A program made the translations under genes and the position numbers. The notes beneath the pieces are model-generated. The model was not told the DNA's origin and ran no database searches. It saw only the letters and a program-made list of their open reading frames with translations. From NCBI RefSeq assembly GCF_030691015.1, contig NZ_JAUYFF010000001.1:434001-498000 (forward strand): a stretch of DNA of 64,000 nucleotides, written 5' to 3'. The DNA is from Sulfuricurvum sp. GTDB taxonomy: Bacteria; Campylobacterota; Campylobacteria; Campylobacterales; Sulfurimonadaceae. Positions 1 through 8,667 of this stretch are shown here, piece by piece. Position 1 is the stretch's first letter; every line of letters starts with the position of its first letter.

Positions 1-180
1 GCCGATGAAGCATTCCTCACCGGAACGGCGGCAGAAATCACCCCGATTCGCGAAGTAGACGCACGGGTACTCGGTGCGGGCGGACGCGGGCCGTTGACGG
101 AAAAAATTCAAGCGGCTTATTTCGACATCGTATGCGGACGTAATCCCGATTACGATCACTACCTAACGTACATCAACTAA
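1..180 (+). CDS. ilvE: Branched-chain amino acid aminotransferase, C-terminal fragment
   Basis: This is the last 59 codons of a gene that begins before the window. The reading frame is open from base 1 to a TAA at 178-180. The fragment has the class IV aminotransferase (IlvE) ending: a [10 protein letters not shown] stretch, an [10 protein letters not shown] glycine-rich segment near the cofactor phosphate, and the terminal [11 protein letters not shown] helix. The family transfers the amino group between glutamate and the 2-oxo acids of valine, leucine and isoleucine, using PLP in the cytoplasm. An SPFH gene follows 9 bases later, as it does beside ilvE in Campylobacter. Without the N-terminal half, the lysine that binds PLP cannot be checked. 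Confidence 0.88.
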   Translation, partial: ADEAFLTGTAAEITPIREVDARVLGAGGRGPLTEKIQAAYFDIVCGRNPDYDHYLTYIN

Positions 181-189
181 GGATCCTGC

Positions 190-1227
190 ATGGCAAGTGA
201 TATGAACGACTATTTTAACAAAAAGAAAAAAGAAGAGCAACGAGGGAGCGGATTTAATGCTCCTAAACCGCCAAAATTTGATTTTAATATGAACGGCCAA
301 AAAGCAGGGATGTTTTGGATTGTCGGCGGATTTATTTTGCTCCTTGTTTTGGCAAAACCGTTCATTATTATCACGGAGGGGGAACGCGGTATCCTCTCTA
401 CCAACGGTAAATATGAAGATCAGGCATTAATGCCGGGCCTTCATTTCCTGATTCCGTTGATCCAAAAAGTCTACATCGTCGATACCAAAGTACGTATTAT
501 TAACTATGCCGACAAAATCGAACGTGCATCGACGGCGGGTGATGGAATCGTTCTCAAACCGGCGATTACGGTTTTGGATAAGCGCGGACTTCCGGTTACA
601 ATCGAGCTGACTGTACAGTACCGTTTAAATGCACAGCTAGCGGCCCAAACAATCTCTAACTGGGGCTTTAGTTGGGAAGATAAAATCATCGATCCTGTTG
701 CTCGTGATGTTGTTCGTAACGTCATCGGTCAATACGATGCAGAAACGCTTCCGATTATGCGTAATGCAATCGCACTCAAAATTGAAGCGGGTATTCGAGC
801 CAGCGTTGATCGCCAAAAAAATGGCCCTGCCGATCTTGAATCCATTCAATTACGCGAGATTGGTCTTCCCCAAAAAGTAAAAGATCAAATTGAGCGGGTT
901 CAGGTTGCCAAACAAGAGGTTGAAAAAGCTCAACAGGATGTCGAACGGGCAAAACAAGAGGCGTTCAAAAAAGAGACTGAAGCGCAAGGTACCGCAAATG
1001 CACTTACCATTGAAGCAGCCGCTCAAGCTAAAGCCAATCATCTCGTAGGGCAGTCGATTACTCCGGGATTGCTAAAATTGGAACAAATCAAGGTACAAGG
1101 AAAATTTAACGAAGCACTTAAAGAAAATAAAGATGCTAAAATTTTCCTCACACCGGGAGGCTCTACTCCAAATATTTGGCTCGACACCAAAACAGGCGAT
1201 TCACAAAAAATATCATCTACACGCTAA
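190..1227 (+). CDS. SPFH/Band 7 (prohibitin-like) membrane protein
   Basis: A 345-residue protein of the stomatin/prohibitin/HflK-C (SPFH) family. A charged, lysine-rich cytoplasmic start (1-40) is followed by one membrane segment (about 41-61, MFWIVGGFILLLVLAKPFII). The SPFH domain follows (about 62-225), beginning at the typical EGERGILS turn. An alanine/glutamate/lysine-rich coiled coil comes next (about 228-290), as is usual for oligomerising SPFH proteins. Family members form membrane scaffolds and often modulate FtsH proteolysis; the exact role here is not shown by sequence. The start is preceded by AAGGA. It probably shares a transcript with ilvE, and a GC-rich hairpin follows the stop. 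Confidence 0.85.
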   Translation: MASDMNDYFNKKKKEEQRGSGFNAPKPPKFDFNMNGQKAGMFWIVGGFILLLVLAKPFIIITEGERGILSTNGKYEDQALMPGLHFLIPLIQKVYIVDTKVRIINYADKIERASTAGDGIVLKPAITVLDKRGLPVTIELTVQYRLNAQLAAQTISNWGFSWEDKIIDPVARDVVRNVIGQYDAETLPIMRNAIALKIEAGIRASVDRQKNGPADLESIQLREIGLPQKVKDQIERVQVAKQEVEKAQQDVERAKQEAFKKETEAQGTANALTIEAAAQAKANHLVGQSITPGLLKLEQIKVQGKFNEALKENKDAKIFLTPGGSTPNIWLDTKTGDSQKISSTR

Positions 1228-1253
1228 AAGCTCTCCTTCCGGAGAGTTTCTTT
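1228..1253 (+). terminator. Rho-independent terminator-like hairpin after the SPFH gene
   Basis: CTCTCC (1231-1236), loop TTCC and GGAGAG (1241-1246) form a perfect 6-bp stem, followed by TTTCTTTC. This fits termination of the ilvE-SPFH transcript before hisIE. Confidence 0.65.
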
Positions 1254-1298
1254 CGTCTTCATTCGTGAGCACAAAAGAAACCCTTAAAAGGTATAACT

Positions 1299-1973
1299 AT
1301 GAATCTCGATCTTATTGATTGGCAAAAATCTGAACTTCTCCCTGTTATTATTCAAGACTCCACTACGCTTGAAGTACTTATGATGGCGTACATGAACCGG
1401 GAAGCGTTGGAACTCTCTTTATCCACCCGTATCGCACACTATTATTCCCGTTCCAAAAAACGTCTTTGGAAGAAAGGGGAATCCAGCGGTCATCTACAGC
1501 ATATCGAACAATTTCTCCTCGACTGCGATAACGACACCCTTTTACTAATCGTCCGCCAAGACGGTGTTGCCTGCCATACAGGACGCAAATCGTGTTTCTT
1601 TACCAACATCGAAAGCGGTGAGAGTATTAGTGAGCCTACCATCGATACAGCGGCAGCCTACGGTATTATTGACGAACTGTATCATACAATCCTCAGCCGT
1701 AAAAATAGCGATCCCGAAACATCATGGACCGCTAAACTCCTCTCAAAAGGGGACAACGCTATCCTCAAAAAAGTGGTCGAAGAGGCGGGAGAGTTTAGTT
1801 TCGCGATCAAAGACGGCAACGAAGATGAAATTATTTACGAATGTGCCGATTTAGTGTATCACGTCTTAGTCGCACTGGGACACAAAAATATTTCTCCCGA
1901 TCGCATTAAACAAGAATTAGCGCGCCGCTTCGGAATAAGTGGGATTGCGGAGAAAAACTCGCGGGAACAATGA
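1299..1973 (+). CDS. hisIE: Bifunctional phosphoribosyl-AMP cyclohydrolase / phosphoribosyl-ATP pyrophosphatase
   Basis: A 224-residue HisI-HisE fusion catalysing steps 2 and 3 of histidine synthesis in the cytoplasm: PR-ATP to PR-AMP (HisE part), then ring opening to ProFAR (HisI part). The HisI half (about 1-110) has the WKKGESSGH substrate motif (57-65), the DCDNDT metal motif (75-80), and cysteines 92 and 99 for zinc. The HisE half (about 120-215) has KKVVEEAGE (157-165) and ECADLVYH (181-188), the MazG-like acidic helices that bind magnesium. Length and order match the usual fusion. An AAAAGG lies before the ATG. The stop overlaps the next start (ATGA), so a DUF2393 gene is translationally coupled. 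Confidence 0.95.
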   Translation: MNLDLIDWQKSELLPVIIQDSTTLEVLMMAYMNREALELSLSTRIAHYYSRSKKRLWKKGESSGHLQHIEQFLLDCDNDTLLLIVRQDGVACHTGRKSCFFTNIESGESISEPTIDTAAAYGIIDELYHTILSRKNSDPETSWTAKLLSKGDNAILKKVVEEAGEFSFAIKDGNEDEIIYECADLVYHVLVALGHKNISPDRIKQELARRFGISGIAEKNSREQ

Positions 1974-2485
1974 AAACAAAAATAATCGATTTTATAAACC
2001 ACTTACTTATTTATGACTACCTCCTGTTCGGGGGTATCTTTGTCCTCTTTATTCTATTGTTAGTGTTGGCTATCGCTCTAAAAAATAAAATGGGTCTAGC
2101 CATTTTTATGGTTCTATTGGCGTTTGGAGTATTAACCGTAGGTTCAGTCGTTGGGTACATCAAACTGCATCAATACCTATTTAAAAATAAAATAGCGCTC
2201 CATGAAGTAAAAGCATTAGAATTTACCGAAGCACTTCTGATAAAAGGGGAGATCACGAATACTTCAAAACGCCCTTTTCAAGAGTGTACACTTTACGCAG
2301 GAGTCCATAAAGTGAGTCATAACCGATACCTTGACCGACTTTACCCCCTTCTCCCTTTTAAAAAGGGTTCTCTAAAACTTAAAGAGAGTATAGCCCCTGG
2401 CGGATCGGCATCCTTTAAACTTTTTGTTGAGCCGTTTCGCTATACTAAAGACTACAATATTACAATAAAAGGAGAATGTCGATGA
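1970..2485 (+). CDS. DUF2393-type membrane protein (first copy)
   Basis: A 171-residue protein with two hydrophobic N-terminal segments (about 15-37 and 43-65) and a soluble C-terminal domain (about 80-171) of beta-sandwich character. It includes the segment LLIKGEITNTSKRPFQECTL, typical of proteins with FxxE/extracytoplasmic CARDB-like folds. I match it to the DUF2393 family found mainly in Campylobacterota; function unknown. It overlaps hisIE by 4 bases and the next, related gene by 4 bases, so the three are probably co-transcribed. It resembles the next protein in architecture (two membrane spans, then an '-IKG-x-VxN-' domain), suggesting an old tandem duplication. Confidence 0.7.
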   Translation: MKTKIIDFINHLLIYDYLLFGGIFVLFILLLVLAIALKNKMGLAIFMVLLAFGVLTVGSVVGYIKLHQYLFKNKIALHEVKALEFTEALLIKGEITNTSKRPFQECTLYAGVHKVSHNRYLDRLYPLLPFKKGSLKLKESIAPGGSASFKLFVEPFRYTKDYNITIKGECR

Positions 2486-3018
2486 GCCCGCTAACACTTT
2501 GGCATTATCTTTTACTCATTGTTTTAGGATTACTGCTTATTGTTGGATTTCTGATTTCAATGCGCACGAACTCTAAATTTTCTGTTTTTACGACGATATC
2601 CCTCATCCTTTTACTCATAGGAATTTTTGTCTGGAAATCAATCAATGAAAACGTTTATCTCGTTGAAATATCTAATCTTGACGAAGAGCGCTATTACCAA
2701 TCGGAACAAATAGTGATAAAAGGGACAGTTCGTAATATCGGTAACTTTCCGGTTGCCAATGTCGTTGCAATCATAAGGTTAGCAAATTCCCGAGGTGGTG
2801 GAGACGGAAGTAATAACGAGTCTCTGTTTACACAGCCCTCTGTATTCGCAGAAATATACGAAGGGGACAATCCTGATTTTAAAAAACAAAATGTTGTCGA
2901 AGAACACCTGATAGCGGAATATTTAAATCCCGGAAAATCTAAAACATTCACCATCATGATGGATTATCCCCCTCACTTTAAAAGGGCATCCTTTGACGTT
3001 ACCGCCAAAGTCAACTAA
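2482..3018 (+). CDS. DUF2393-type membrane protein (second copy)
   Basis: A 178-residue protein starting MSPLTLWHYL, with two membrane segments (about 6-28 and 35-53) and a soluble domain outside them. That domain contains IVIKGTVRNIGNFPVANV, which aligns with the same region of the preceding gene. I chose the ATG at 2482 over one at 2476 because GGAG (2471-2474) lies 7 bases from it and it gives the ATGA overlap with the upstream stop. The family (DUF2393) has no assigned function. The gene ends 7 bases from the convergent radical SAM gene, with no clear terminator between. Confidence 0.7.
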   Translation: MSPLTLWHYLLLIVLGLLLIVGFLISMRTNSKFSVFTTISLILLLIGIFVWKSINENVYLVEISNLDEERYYQSEQIVIKGTVRNIGNFPVANVVAIIRLANSRGGGDGSNNESLFTQPSVFAEIYEGDNPDFKKQNVVEEHLIAEYLNPGKSKTFTIMMDYPPHFKRASFDVTAKVN

Positions 3019-3025
3019 AACAATC

Positions 3026-3988
3026 TTAATATTTTAGCCCAACGGCTTCCAATGCTTTGTTAATGGAACGGATTTGTCCGTTCTTATCTTTACACCATAG
3101 CGGTGCGATCAAACTTTCATCATCAATCCCGGCACTGATACGCTGCACACTCACATGTAACGGCTTAAGGACTAACGCCTCTTTCAGAATCTCGCAATAA
3201 AGTTCTTCGTCTATAGGTTCAAACTCACCTCGAGTATATTCATTCGCCAAAGCTGTCCGCTTAACAACATACAGCGGATGGTATTTGACTGAATCAATCC
3301 CCAGTGCGTATGCCTCTTTCGTCGTCTCCAGCATCATCTCTTTACTCTCTCCCGGAAGACCGAAAATGAGATGACCGCACACATTCAGTCCATACGATTT
3401 AGCTCTTAGAATACTCTCTTTGACATTGGCACTATTATGCCCGCGATTAATCCTCTCCAGCGTCTCATCATAGATGGATTGAATCCCGAACTCAATCCAA
3501 ATCTCCGTTTTTTGTGAGAGCTCTGAGAGGTATTCAAACGTCTCATCACTGATACAGTCTGAACGGGTTCCGATACTAAGCCCTACGACATTCTCAAAAG
3601 AGAGCGCTTTTTCATAAAGAGCTTTGAGGGTTTCGAGGGGGGCATACGTATTGGTAAAGCTTTGAAAATAGACCATAAACTTCTCAGCGTTATTCTCTTT
3701 TTGCAACCGTTTTGAAAGGGAGGTGAATTGCCATTCTAACTGCTGAAGCTGCTTTTCTAAATGGGGATTAGCGGTTGAGTCCAGATTGAGGTAAAACCCC
3801 TTTAGCTCACGGGCACGGTCAAGACTTGGACTAAAAGAGTCGTTCTCACAAAAGGTACATCCCCCTTTTGCCACCGTTCCGTCAATATTAGGGCAGGTAA
3901 ATCCGGAAATAGAGACGGGAACTTTAGAGACTTTTACCCCGAATTTACGGTGCAGATATTGCCCAAACGTGAAAATCTGCTCCCGCAT
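3026..3988 (-). CDS. TIGR01212-family radical SAM protein (YhcC-like)
   Basis: A 320-residue radical SAM enzyme. The N-terminal motif CPNIDGTVAKGGCTFC supplies the cluster cysteines in the spacing typical of the YhcC/TIGR01212 group. These enzymes split S-adenosylmethionine at a [4Fe-4S] cluster. The rest is the TIM-barrel core (GLSIGTRSDCI, IEFGIQS, NVCGHLIFGLPGE, the last being the Elp3-like signature region). The substrate of the family is not established, although an RNA-modifying or oxidoreductase role has been discussed for Elp3-like members. It lies 8 bases downstream of purF and is probably the last gene of a dapB-purF-yhcC transcript. Confidence 0.85.
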   Translation of the reverse strand: MREQIFTFGQYLHRKFGVKVSKVPVSISGFTCPNIDGTVAKGGCTFCENDSFSPSLDRARELKGFYLNLDSTANPHLEKQLQQLEWQFTSLSKRLQKENNAEKFMVYFQSFTNTYAPLETLKALYEKALSFENVVGLSIGTRSDCISDETFEYLSELSQKTEIWIEFGIQSIYDETLERINRGHNSANVKESILRAKSYGLNVCGHLIFGLPGESKEMMLETTKEAYALGIDSVKYHPLYVVKRTALANEYTRGEFEPIDEELYCEILKEALVLKPLHVSVQRISAGIDDESLIAPLWCKDKNGQIRSINKALEAVGLKY

Positions 3989-3996
3989 AACGGACT

Positions 3997-5346
3997 CTAA
4001 ATAATGTATTTGCCGGTAAAACAGGCAGTACAGTAATTCTCTTCTTTGCCGTTTACACTATCGAGTAATGCTTCATTACTCAAATATCCCAGTGAATCGG
4101 CTTCGATAAAGGCACAAATCTCTGCATTCGTCATATTCGACGCAATCAGTTTCTCTTTATCGGGAGTATCAACCCCATAGTAGCACGGATCGGTTGTCGG
4201 TGGACTCGATATTCGCATATGTACCTCTGCCGCCCCTGCCGCTTTTAGCATCCTTACGATTTGTCGGCTCGTCGTTCCACGTACAATAGAGTCGTCAACT
4301 ACGATAAGACGTTTCCCTTTAATAAGGCGCTCAATCGGAGAAAGTTTCATTTTTACTTTCAAGTCACGCATCTCTTGCGTCGGCTCGATGAACGTACGTC
4401 CGATGTAGTGATTACGCATAATTGCCATCTCAAAAGGGATGCCGCTCGCTTGCGAATAGCCGATCGCTGCAGGAACACCCCCATCAGGAACCGGTACAAC
4501 CATATCGGCAACAACAGGCTGCTCTTTGGCAAGCGCTTTCCCCATGGCTTTTCGCATCTCATAAACGTTTTGGGTATACACATTGGAATCGGGTCGGGCA
4601 AAATAGACGTATTCAAAAATACAGTGTTTCGGAGTCGGCTCAAACACTTTGATCGATTGCGGGGCTTTCCCTTTTTCAAAAATCAACAACTCGCCGGGCT
4701 CAACGTCACGAATATACTCCGCGCCGATCAGATCAAATGCACACGTCTCTGAAGCAACAACATAACCATCACCGACGCGTCCGAGGCTTAGCGGACGAAA
4801 ACCATGAGGATCACGCATCGCGAACATTTTAGAGCGGCTTAAGAAAACAAGCGAGTAGGCACCCTCGATCTTTTTCACCGCATCGATGATACGGTCTGTC
4901 AAATGGTGCTGATCGCTTTTTGCGATCAGATGAATCAGGTTTTCCGTATCCATAAACGTTTGGAAAATTGCCCCTTTTTTGATGAGGGCATCACGAACCT
5001 CTTTGGCATTGGTGAGATTACCGTTGTGAACAATCGACATCTCTCCCAAATCATAGCGAGCAAATACCGGTTGAGCATCAAGGATAGAATCATCTCCGGC
5101 CGTCGAGTAACGGGTATGCCCGATTGCCATATGCCCTTTGAGGGTATTGAGTTTTTGGGGATCAAACACTTGTGTGACCAAACCACGATCTTTAATCGTA
5201 TAGAGCTTTTCCCCATCGCTGGTACTGATTCCGGCTGCTTCCTGACCTCTATGTTGAAGGGCATGGAGGGAAAAGTAAGCCAGTTTTGACGCTTCCGGAT
5301 GGTCGAAAATACCGACTACTGCACATTTTTCATTTAAGCTACGCAC
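3997..5346 (-). CDS. purF: Amidophosphoribosyltransferase (first step of purine synthesis)
   Basis: A 449-residue glutamine PRPP amidotransferase that makes 5-phosphoribosylamine from PRPP and glutamine. A short propeptide (MRSLNEK) precedes Cys8, which becomes the N-terminal nucleophile after cleavage. The glutaminase part includes ALQHRGQEAAG and GHTRYST. The phosphoribosyltransferase part has the PRPP loop VVDDSIVRGTTS (about 349-360). Late cysteines (KHCIFEYVYF, EICAFIEAD, NYCTACF) match the [4Fe-4S] ligands of the Bacillus subtilis type, so this should be the iron-sulfur, oxygen-sensitive form. It follows dapB after 11 bases on the same strand. Confidence 0.96.
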   Translation of the reverse strand: MRSLNEKCAVVGIFDHPEASKLAYFSLHALQHRGQEAAGISTSDGEKLYTIKDRGLVTQVFDPQKLNTLKGHMAIGHTRYSTAGDDSILDAQPVFARYDLGEMSIVHNGNLTNAKEVRDALIKKGAIFQTFMDTENLIHLIAKSDQHHLTDRIIDAVKKIEGAYSLVFLSRSKMFAMRDPHGFRPLSLGRVGDGYVVASETCAFDLIGAEYIRDVEPGELLIFEKGKAPQSIKVFEPTPKHCIFEYVYFARPDSNVYTQNVYEMRKAMGKALAKEQPVVADMVVPVPDGGVPAAIGYSQASGIPFEMAIMRNHYIGRTFIEPTQEMRDLKVKMKLSPIERLIKGKRLIVVDDSIVRGTTSRQIVRMLKAAGAAEVHMRISSPPTTDPCYYGVDTPDKEKLIASNMTNAEICAFIEADSLGYLSNEALLDSVNGKEENYCTACFTGKYII

Positions 5347-5357
5347 TTTTTATTTCC

Positions 5358-6137
5358 TTATGCTAGTTCTAAACAGTCTTGAATGCTGTAAAGACCGTTT
5401 GGTTTTCCGGCCAACCATTTTGCGGCACGAATGGCACCTTTTGAAAAGGTATTGCGACTGGTTGCGGTATGGTGAAGCTCGATGAATTCACCCTCATTGT
5501 AAAATCCGACCGTATGACGACCGACGATATCACCGCCGCGCAATGCCATCACGGCAATCTCATCTTTGGTTCTTTCACCGATATTTCCGTTACGTCCGCT
5601 GACACGCACCGCATCAAGATCAAGATTCCGTCCCGCTGCCGCCGAGTGGGCAAGGGTGAGAGCCGTACCGCTAGGGGCATCTTTTTTATGACGGTGATGT
5701 TGTTCGACGATTTCTATATCAAATCCGTCAAGTGTTTTGGCGGCTAAGTGAACAAGTTGATTCAGCAGGGCAACACCCAAAGACATATTCGTTGCGTACA
5801 AAATCGGCATCGATTCACTCGCTGTTTTAAGGAGATTCATCTGATGGGTATCAAGACCCGTTGTTCCGATAACCAAAGGTTTAGGATGTTCAATCGCTTT
5901 TTCGAGCAACACCTGCGTTGCTTCAGGTAACGAAAAATCGATAATAACATCCGATCCTTTGAGTAACGTTGTCATATCGTTCGTTACCAAGACCGAAGGA
6001 TCAATTGAGAAATTAAGCTCATTACGGACATAGACAGCACCTAGTGAAATCTCACTTTCATGACGCAAATCTTCAATCAATAGCTTCCCGACACGCCCGC
6101 CAGCGCCAAATACACCTGCTCTTATCATTGTGGACAA
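5358..6137 (-). CDS. dapB: 4-hydroxy-tetrahydrodipicolinate reductase
   Basis: A 259-residue DapB that reduces the dihydrodipicolinate intermediate in lysine and meso-diaminopimelate synthesis, feeding peptidoglycan. Visible are the Rossmann nucleotide motif GAGGRVGK (11-18), the active-site HHRHK (147-151) followed by DAPSGTA, and the tail [20 protein letters not shown]. Length is normal for the family. It is first of the dapB-purF-radical SAM group, and 51 bases separate it from trxB upstream, so it may have its own promoter or be read through from trxB. Confidence 0.96.
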   Translation of the reverse strand: MSTMIRAGVFGAGGRVGKLLIEDLRHESEISLGAVYVRNELNFSIDPSVLVTNDMTTLLKGSDVIIDFSLPEATQVLLEKAIEHPKPLVIGTTGLDTHQMNLLKTASESMPILYATNMSLGVALLNQLVHLAAKTLDGFDIEIVEQHHRHKKDAPSGTALTLAHSAAAGRNLDLDAVRVSGRNGNIGERTKDEIAVMALRGGDIVGRHTVGFYNEGEFIELHHTATSRNTFSKGAIRAAKWLAGKPNGLYSIQDCLELA

Positions 6138-6188
6138 TCCCTATACTGCATTATTCTAATGACATTTTACACTCATAGTGTTTAAAAG

Positions 6189-7130
6189 CTATTGATGTCC
6201 ATCCACATACCCAATCGCTTGAAGTGCGGCAACGGCACCGTCCCCTGCCGCACAAACGACTTGTTTCGGAGCCGATTCGCGCATATCCCCTGCTGCGAAA
6301 AGACCCGAAACCGATGTTTTCATACTCAAATCGACTTTTACTTCGCCCCACTGGGTCATATCACATAAAAATGTTCCGTCTTCTTGGATTAAAACCTGAT
6401 TGTTTACATTATTACCGACAAATACGAATACCCCCGGAACATCAATTTGACGCACGGAACCGTCTTCGAGTTTTACGCGAAGTCCATCAACTCCCATTGC
6501 ACCCCCAAATACCTCTTCAGGGATAGCATTCAACACCAATTCGATATTCGCCGTCCCTTTTACTCTTGCAATAGTATTAGGGGCTGAACGAAAGGTGTCT
6601 CGACGATGGATAAGATAGACTTTGGAACAGATTTTTGCCAAGTAGAGTGCCTCTTCAAGTGCCGTATCACCGCCGCCGACAACCGCTACCTCTTTATTTT
6701 TGTAAAAGAACCCGTCGCATGTGGCACACGTACTCACGCCGCGGCCGAAAAACGTATCTTCTCCGATAAATCCGGCACGTTTCGGAGCTGAACCGGTGCA
6801 GACAATCACACTTTTAGCCTCATCGGATGTACCATCAGATTTTTGGATCATAAAAATTCCGTCTTCACGACGTGATACCCGTGTTACTTCCGACATTTCA
6901 TGTTTCAATCCGAAACGCTGACATTGCTCCGGCCATGGACTCATAAAATCCATCCCGCTTAAGTTATGAGCTGTTGCCCCCGGATAGTTTTCAATCTCTG
7001 AACTCATCGTTATCTGACCGCCCGGCATCCCTTTTTCAAACATCGTGACATTATCTAATCCACCCCGTGTGGTATATAACCCTGCAGTCAAACCAGCAGG
7101 TCCTCCTCCGATAATTGCACAATCTAACAT
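6189..7130 (-). CDS. trxB: Thioredoxin-disulfide reductase
   Basis: A 313-residue low-molecular-weight thioredoxin reductase. FAD-binding [10 protein letters not shown] lies near the N-terminus. The redox pair is CATC (Cys135, Cys138), and the NADPH site is [10 protein letters not shown]. The C-terminal FAD motif is [11 protein letters not shown]. It passes electrons from NADPH through FAD to thioredoxin in the cytoplasm. trxA lies upstream on the same strand, separated by 176 bases that hold a strong hairpin, so the two genes are neighbours but may be transcribed separately. Confidence 0.96.
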   Translation of the reverse strand: MLDCAIIGGGPAGLTAGLYTTRGGLDNVTMFEKGMPGGQITMSSEIENYPGATAHNLSGMDFMSPWPEQCQRFGLKHEMSEVTRVSRREDGIFMIQKSDGTSDEAKSVIVCTGSAPKRAGFIGEDTFFGRGVSTCATCDGFFYKNKEVAVVGGGDTALEEALYLAKICSKVYLIHRRDTFRSAPNTIARVKGTANIELVLNAIPEEVFGGAMGVDGLRVKLEDGSVRQIDVPGVFVFVGNNVNNQVLIQEDGTFLCDMTQWGEVKVDLSMKTSVSGLFAAGDMRESAPKQVVCAAGDGAVAALQAIGYVDGHQ

Positions 7131-7267
7131 GAATAGTCTCCTGTTTATAAAACATTATTTGAGCATGATACTGTGTAATAAATAAAGGGGTACTTTTAAG
7201 CAACTAAGGGCTAAATAATTAAGAGTTTATTTATAATTAAAATAAATGAAAGGAATACTAGTGAAGA

Positions 7268-7297
7268 TTTTAGGAGAGTTTAATCCCTCTCCTAAAA
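7268..7297 (-). terminator. Terminator-like hairpin after trxA
   Basis: TTTTAGGAGAG (7268-7278) and CTCTCCTAAAA (7287-7297) form a perfect 11-bp stem with an 8-base loop, just past the trxA stop. On the minus strand the hairpin is followed by TCTTCAC, a weak T-tract. Position and stem strength suggest partial or full termination between trxA and trxB. The rest of the 176-base gap is A/T-rich with no promoter I would trust. Confidence 0.6.
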
Positions 7298-7306
7298 AAG
7301 TAATGA

Positions 7307-7624
7307 TTAAAGAAGAGCGTTTAGTTTATCAGCAAATGCTTGTTTTGAAGCCGCACCAACCATTTGTTCAACCACTTCACCGTTTTTGAAGAAAAGTATA
7401 GTAGGGATAGAGCGAATACCGTATTTAACCGCGATATCTTGTTCTTCATCCGTATTTACTTTACAGATGTTTGCTTTTCCTTCAAATTCACCTGCCAACT
7501 CTTCGATAACCGGAGCGATCATACGGCAAGGTCCACACCAAGGAGCCCAAAAATCGACCAATGAGACACCCTCTTTGGTTACTTCATCAAAATTTGATAC
7601 TGTTAATTCAACGTATTTACCCAT
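7307..7624 (-). CDS. trxA: Thioredoxin 1
   Basis: A 105-residue thioredoxin with the active site WCGPC (Cys30, Cys33), the cis-proline region IRSIPTILFF, and standard family length. It is the general protein disulfide reductant of the cytoplasm and is recycled by TrxB encoded downstream. I start at the ATG at 7624 rather than an upstream in-frame ATG (7645). AAGGA lies 6 bases before it, and the 7 extra residues would be atypical. A TATAAT box lies about 40 bases upstream. Confidence 0.96.
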   Translation of the reverse strand: MGKYVELTVSNFDEVTKEGVSLVDFWAPWCGPCRMIAPVIEELAGEFEGKANICKVNTDEEQDIAVKYGIRSIPTILFFKNGEVVEQMVGAASKQAFADKLNALL

Positions 7625-7660
7625 TGTACTTCCTTGATTACGCAATGTTTGTTATAAGCT

Positions 7661-7666
7661 ATTATA
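7661..7666 (-). promoter_or_regulatory. -10 box of the trxA promoter
   Basis: Minus-strand TATAAT lies about 37 bases before the trxA start. No convincing -35 is seen, which is common for sigma-70 promoters in Campylobacterota. Confidence 0.5.
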
Positions 7667-7786
7667 ACGCTCCAATCTTTAAAATGACTTATTACATTAT
7701 TCTCACAGAATTCCTCAGGTATAACCGTCTGTTGACTTCTTTTGATCTCCCTTAACCTTCAATCAATTATAGGGTTAAACGGTAGC

Positions 7787-8251
7787 TTATTGCATTCTCT
7801 CTAAAGCTTCAGAAAAGTACTCCCTCCCCTCATTTCGACAGACCTCTTGCTCCATCATTTCGACATATTTGCTTTTCATCTCTTGGAGAGTCAATGCTCC
7901 CGGCGGCTTTCTTAGCGCAATAAATCCGCACAAGGTTCCTTTCTCATCATACTTAGGCGTTACGGTCACAACAACCCAGTAAAATGCCCCGTCTTTACGT
8001 AAGTTTTTTACATATCCTTCCCATGGATATCCCCGCTCAACAGTCTCCCACATTGATTTAAAACAGCATTTCGGCATATCGGGATGTCGAATAAGCGAAT
8101 GCGGTTTGCCAATCAATTCCTCTTTTTCATAACCCGACATTTGGATAAACAAACGGTTTACATATGTAATTTTGCCATGAAGATCGGTCTCCGTAATCAT
8201 ATTACCGCCTTCAAACTTTACTTCAACATCTGTCGGTGTAGGCCTTTGCAT
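7787..8251 (-). CDS. PAS-domain energy-taxis sensor (CetB/Aer-type)
   Basis: A 154-residue single-PAS protein without membrane segments. The PAS core (about 14-115) carries GNMITETDLHGKITYVN, the Aer/CetB signature GKPHSLIRHPDMP, and YPWEGYVKNLRKDGAFYWV. These regions bind FAD in Aer-type sensors. A short charged helical tail follows. In Campylobacter jejuni CetB, a free PAS protein of this kind, senses redox state and signals through a separate membrane partner (CetA); no such partner is in the window. The gene has its own promoter and is monocistronic. A role in energy taxis is inferred from the family. Confidence 0.85.
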   Translation of the reverse strand: MQRPTPTDVEVKFEGGNMITETDLHGKITYVNRLFIQMSGYEKEELIGKPHSLIRHPDMPKCCFKSMWETVERGYPWEGYVKNLRKDGAFYWVVVTVTPKYDEKGTLCGFIALRKPPGALTLQEMKSKYVEMMEQEVCRNEGREYFSEALERMQ

Positions 8252-8287
8252 TTTAAAACCTTCTATAACATAAAAAATTATTAAAAG

Positions 8288-8315
8288 ATTATAGCATTTG
8301 ACGTTTAAAAGTCAA
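8288..8315 (-). promoter_or_regulatory. Sigma-70 promoter of the PAS gene
   Basis: On the minus strand TTGACT (8310-8315) and TATAAT (8288-8293) are separated by 16 bases and lie about 40 bases before the PAS start. The -35 touches the T-run that terminates yraN, so terminator and promoter are fused end to end. Confidence 0.7.
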
Positions 8316-8335
8316 AAAAAAACATTCGAATGTTA
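8312..8335 (-). terminator. Terminator after yraN
   Basis: The palindrome AACATTCGAATGTT (8321-8334) overlaps the yraN stop codon. On the minus strand it is followed by nine T residues, as in an intrinsic terminator with a short AT-rich stem. Confidence 0.6.
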
Positions 8336-8665
8336 AAGGGTAATATTTTCTATCAGCTCTAGCACCTCATCATAAACAATCAAAGCATCAATGCAATAAT
8401 CAAGATTTAGCCGTTTTTGCTGGAGATAGGTTTGAATAGTGCGGTGCAGTTTTTGTAGTTTTGAAGGGGTAATATTATTGACAGCCTGCTCATACGTTTG
8501 AGCACTTTTAACTTCCACAAAATGGATCACATCATCACGCAGTGCAATGATATCGATTTCTCCGAAACGGTTATAAACATTCCGATCGATAATCCGAAAA
8601 CCGTTTTTTCGGAGATACTCACACCCGCGCTCTTCGGCTATATTGCCACGAGCGCGGGTATGCAC
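8333..8665 (-). CDS. YraN/UPF0102-family nuclease-like protein
   Basis: A 110-residue member of UPF0102. The core reads RGNIAEERGCEYLRKNGF, then FGEIDIIALRDD, then HFVEVKS, the PD-(D/E)xK-type pattern of restriction-like nucleases (acidic residue in GEID, ExK in VEVKS). Family function is not settled. The start is a GTG at 8663-8665, two bases after the stop of the formate dehydrogenase-like gene, so expression probably depends on read-through from it. Length is slightly shorter than typical (about 115-120). Confidence 0.85.
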   Translation of the reverse strand: MHTRARGNIAEERGCEYLRKNGFRIIDRNVYNRFGEIDIIALRDDVIHFVEVKSAQTYEQAVNNITPSKLQKLHRTIQTYLQQKRLNLDYCIDALIVYDEVLELIENITL

Positions 8666-8667
8666 AA

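Noticed and set aside
4261-4752. 163-residue plus-strand frame across purF
   Set aside because: Antisense to purF in the PRPP-loop region, with composition of a reverse-frame shadow.
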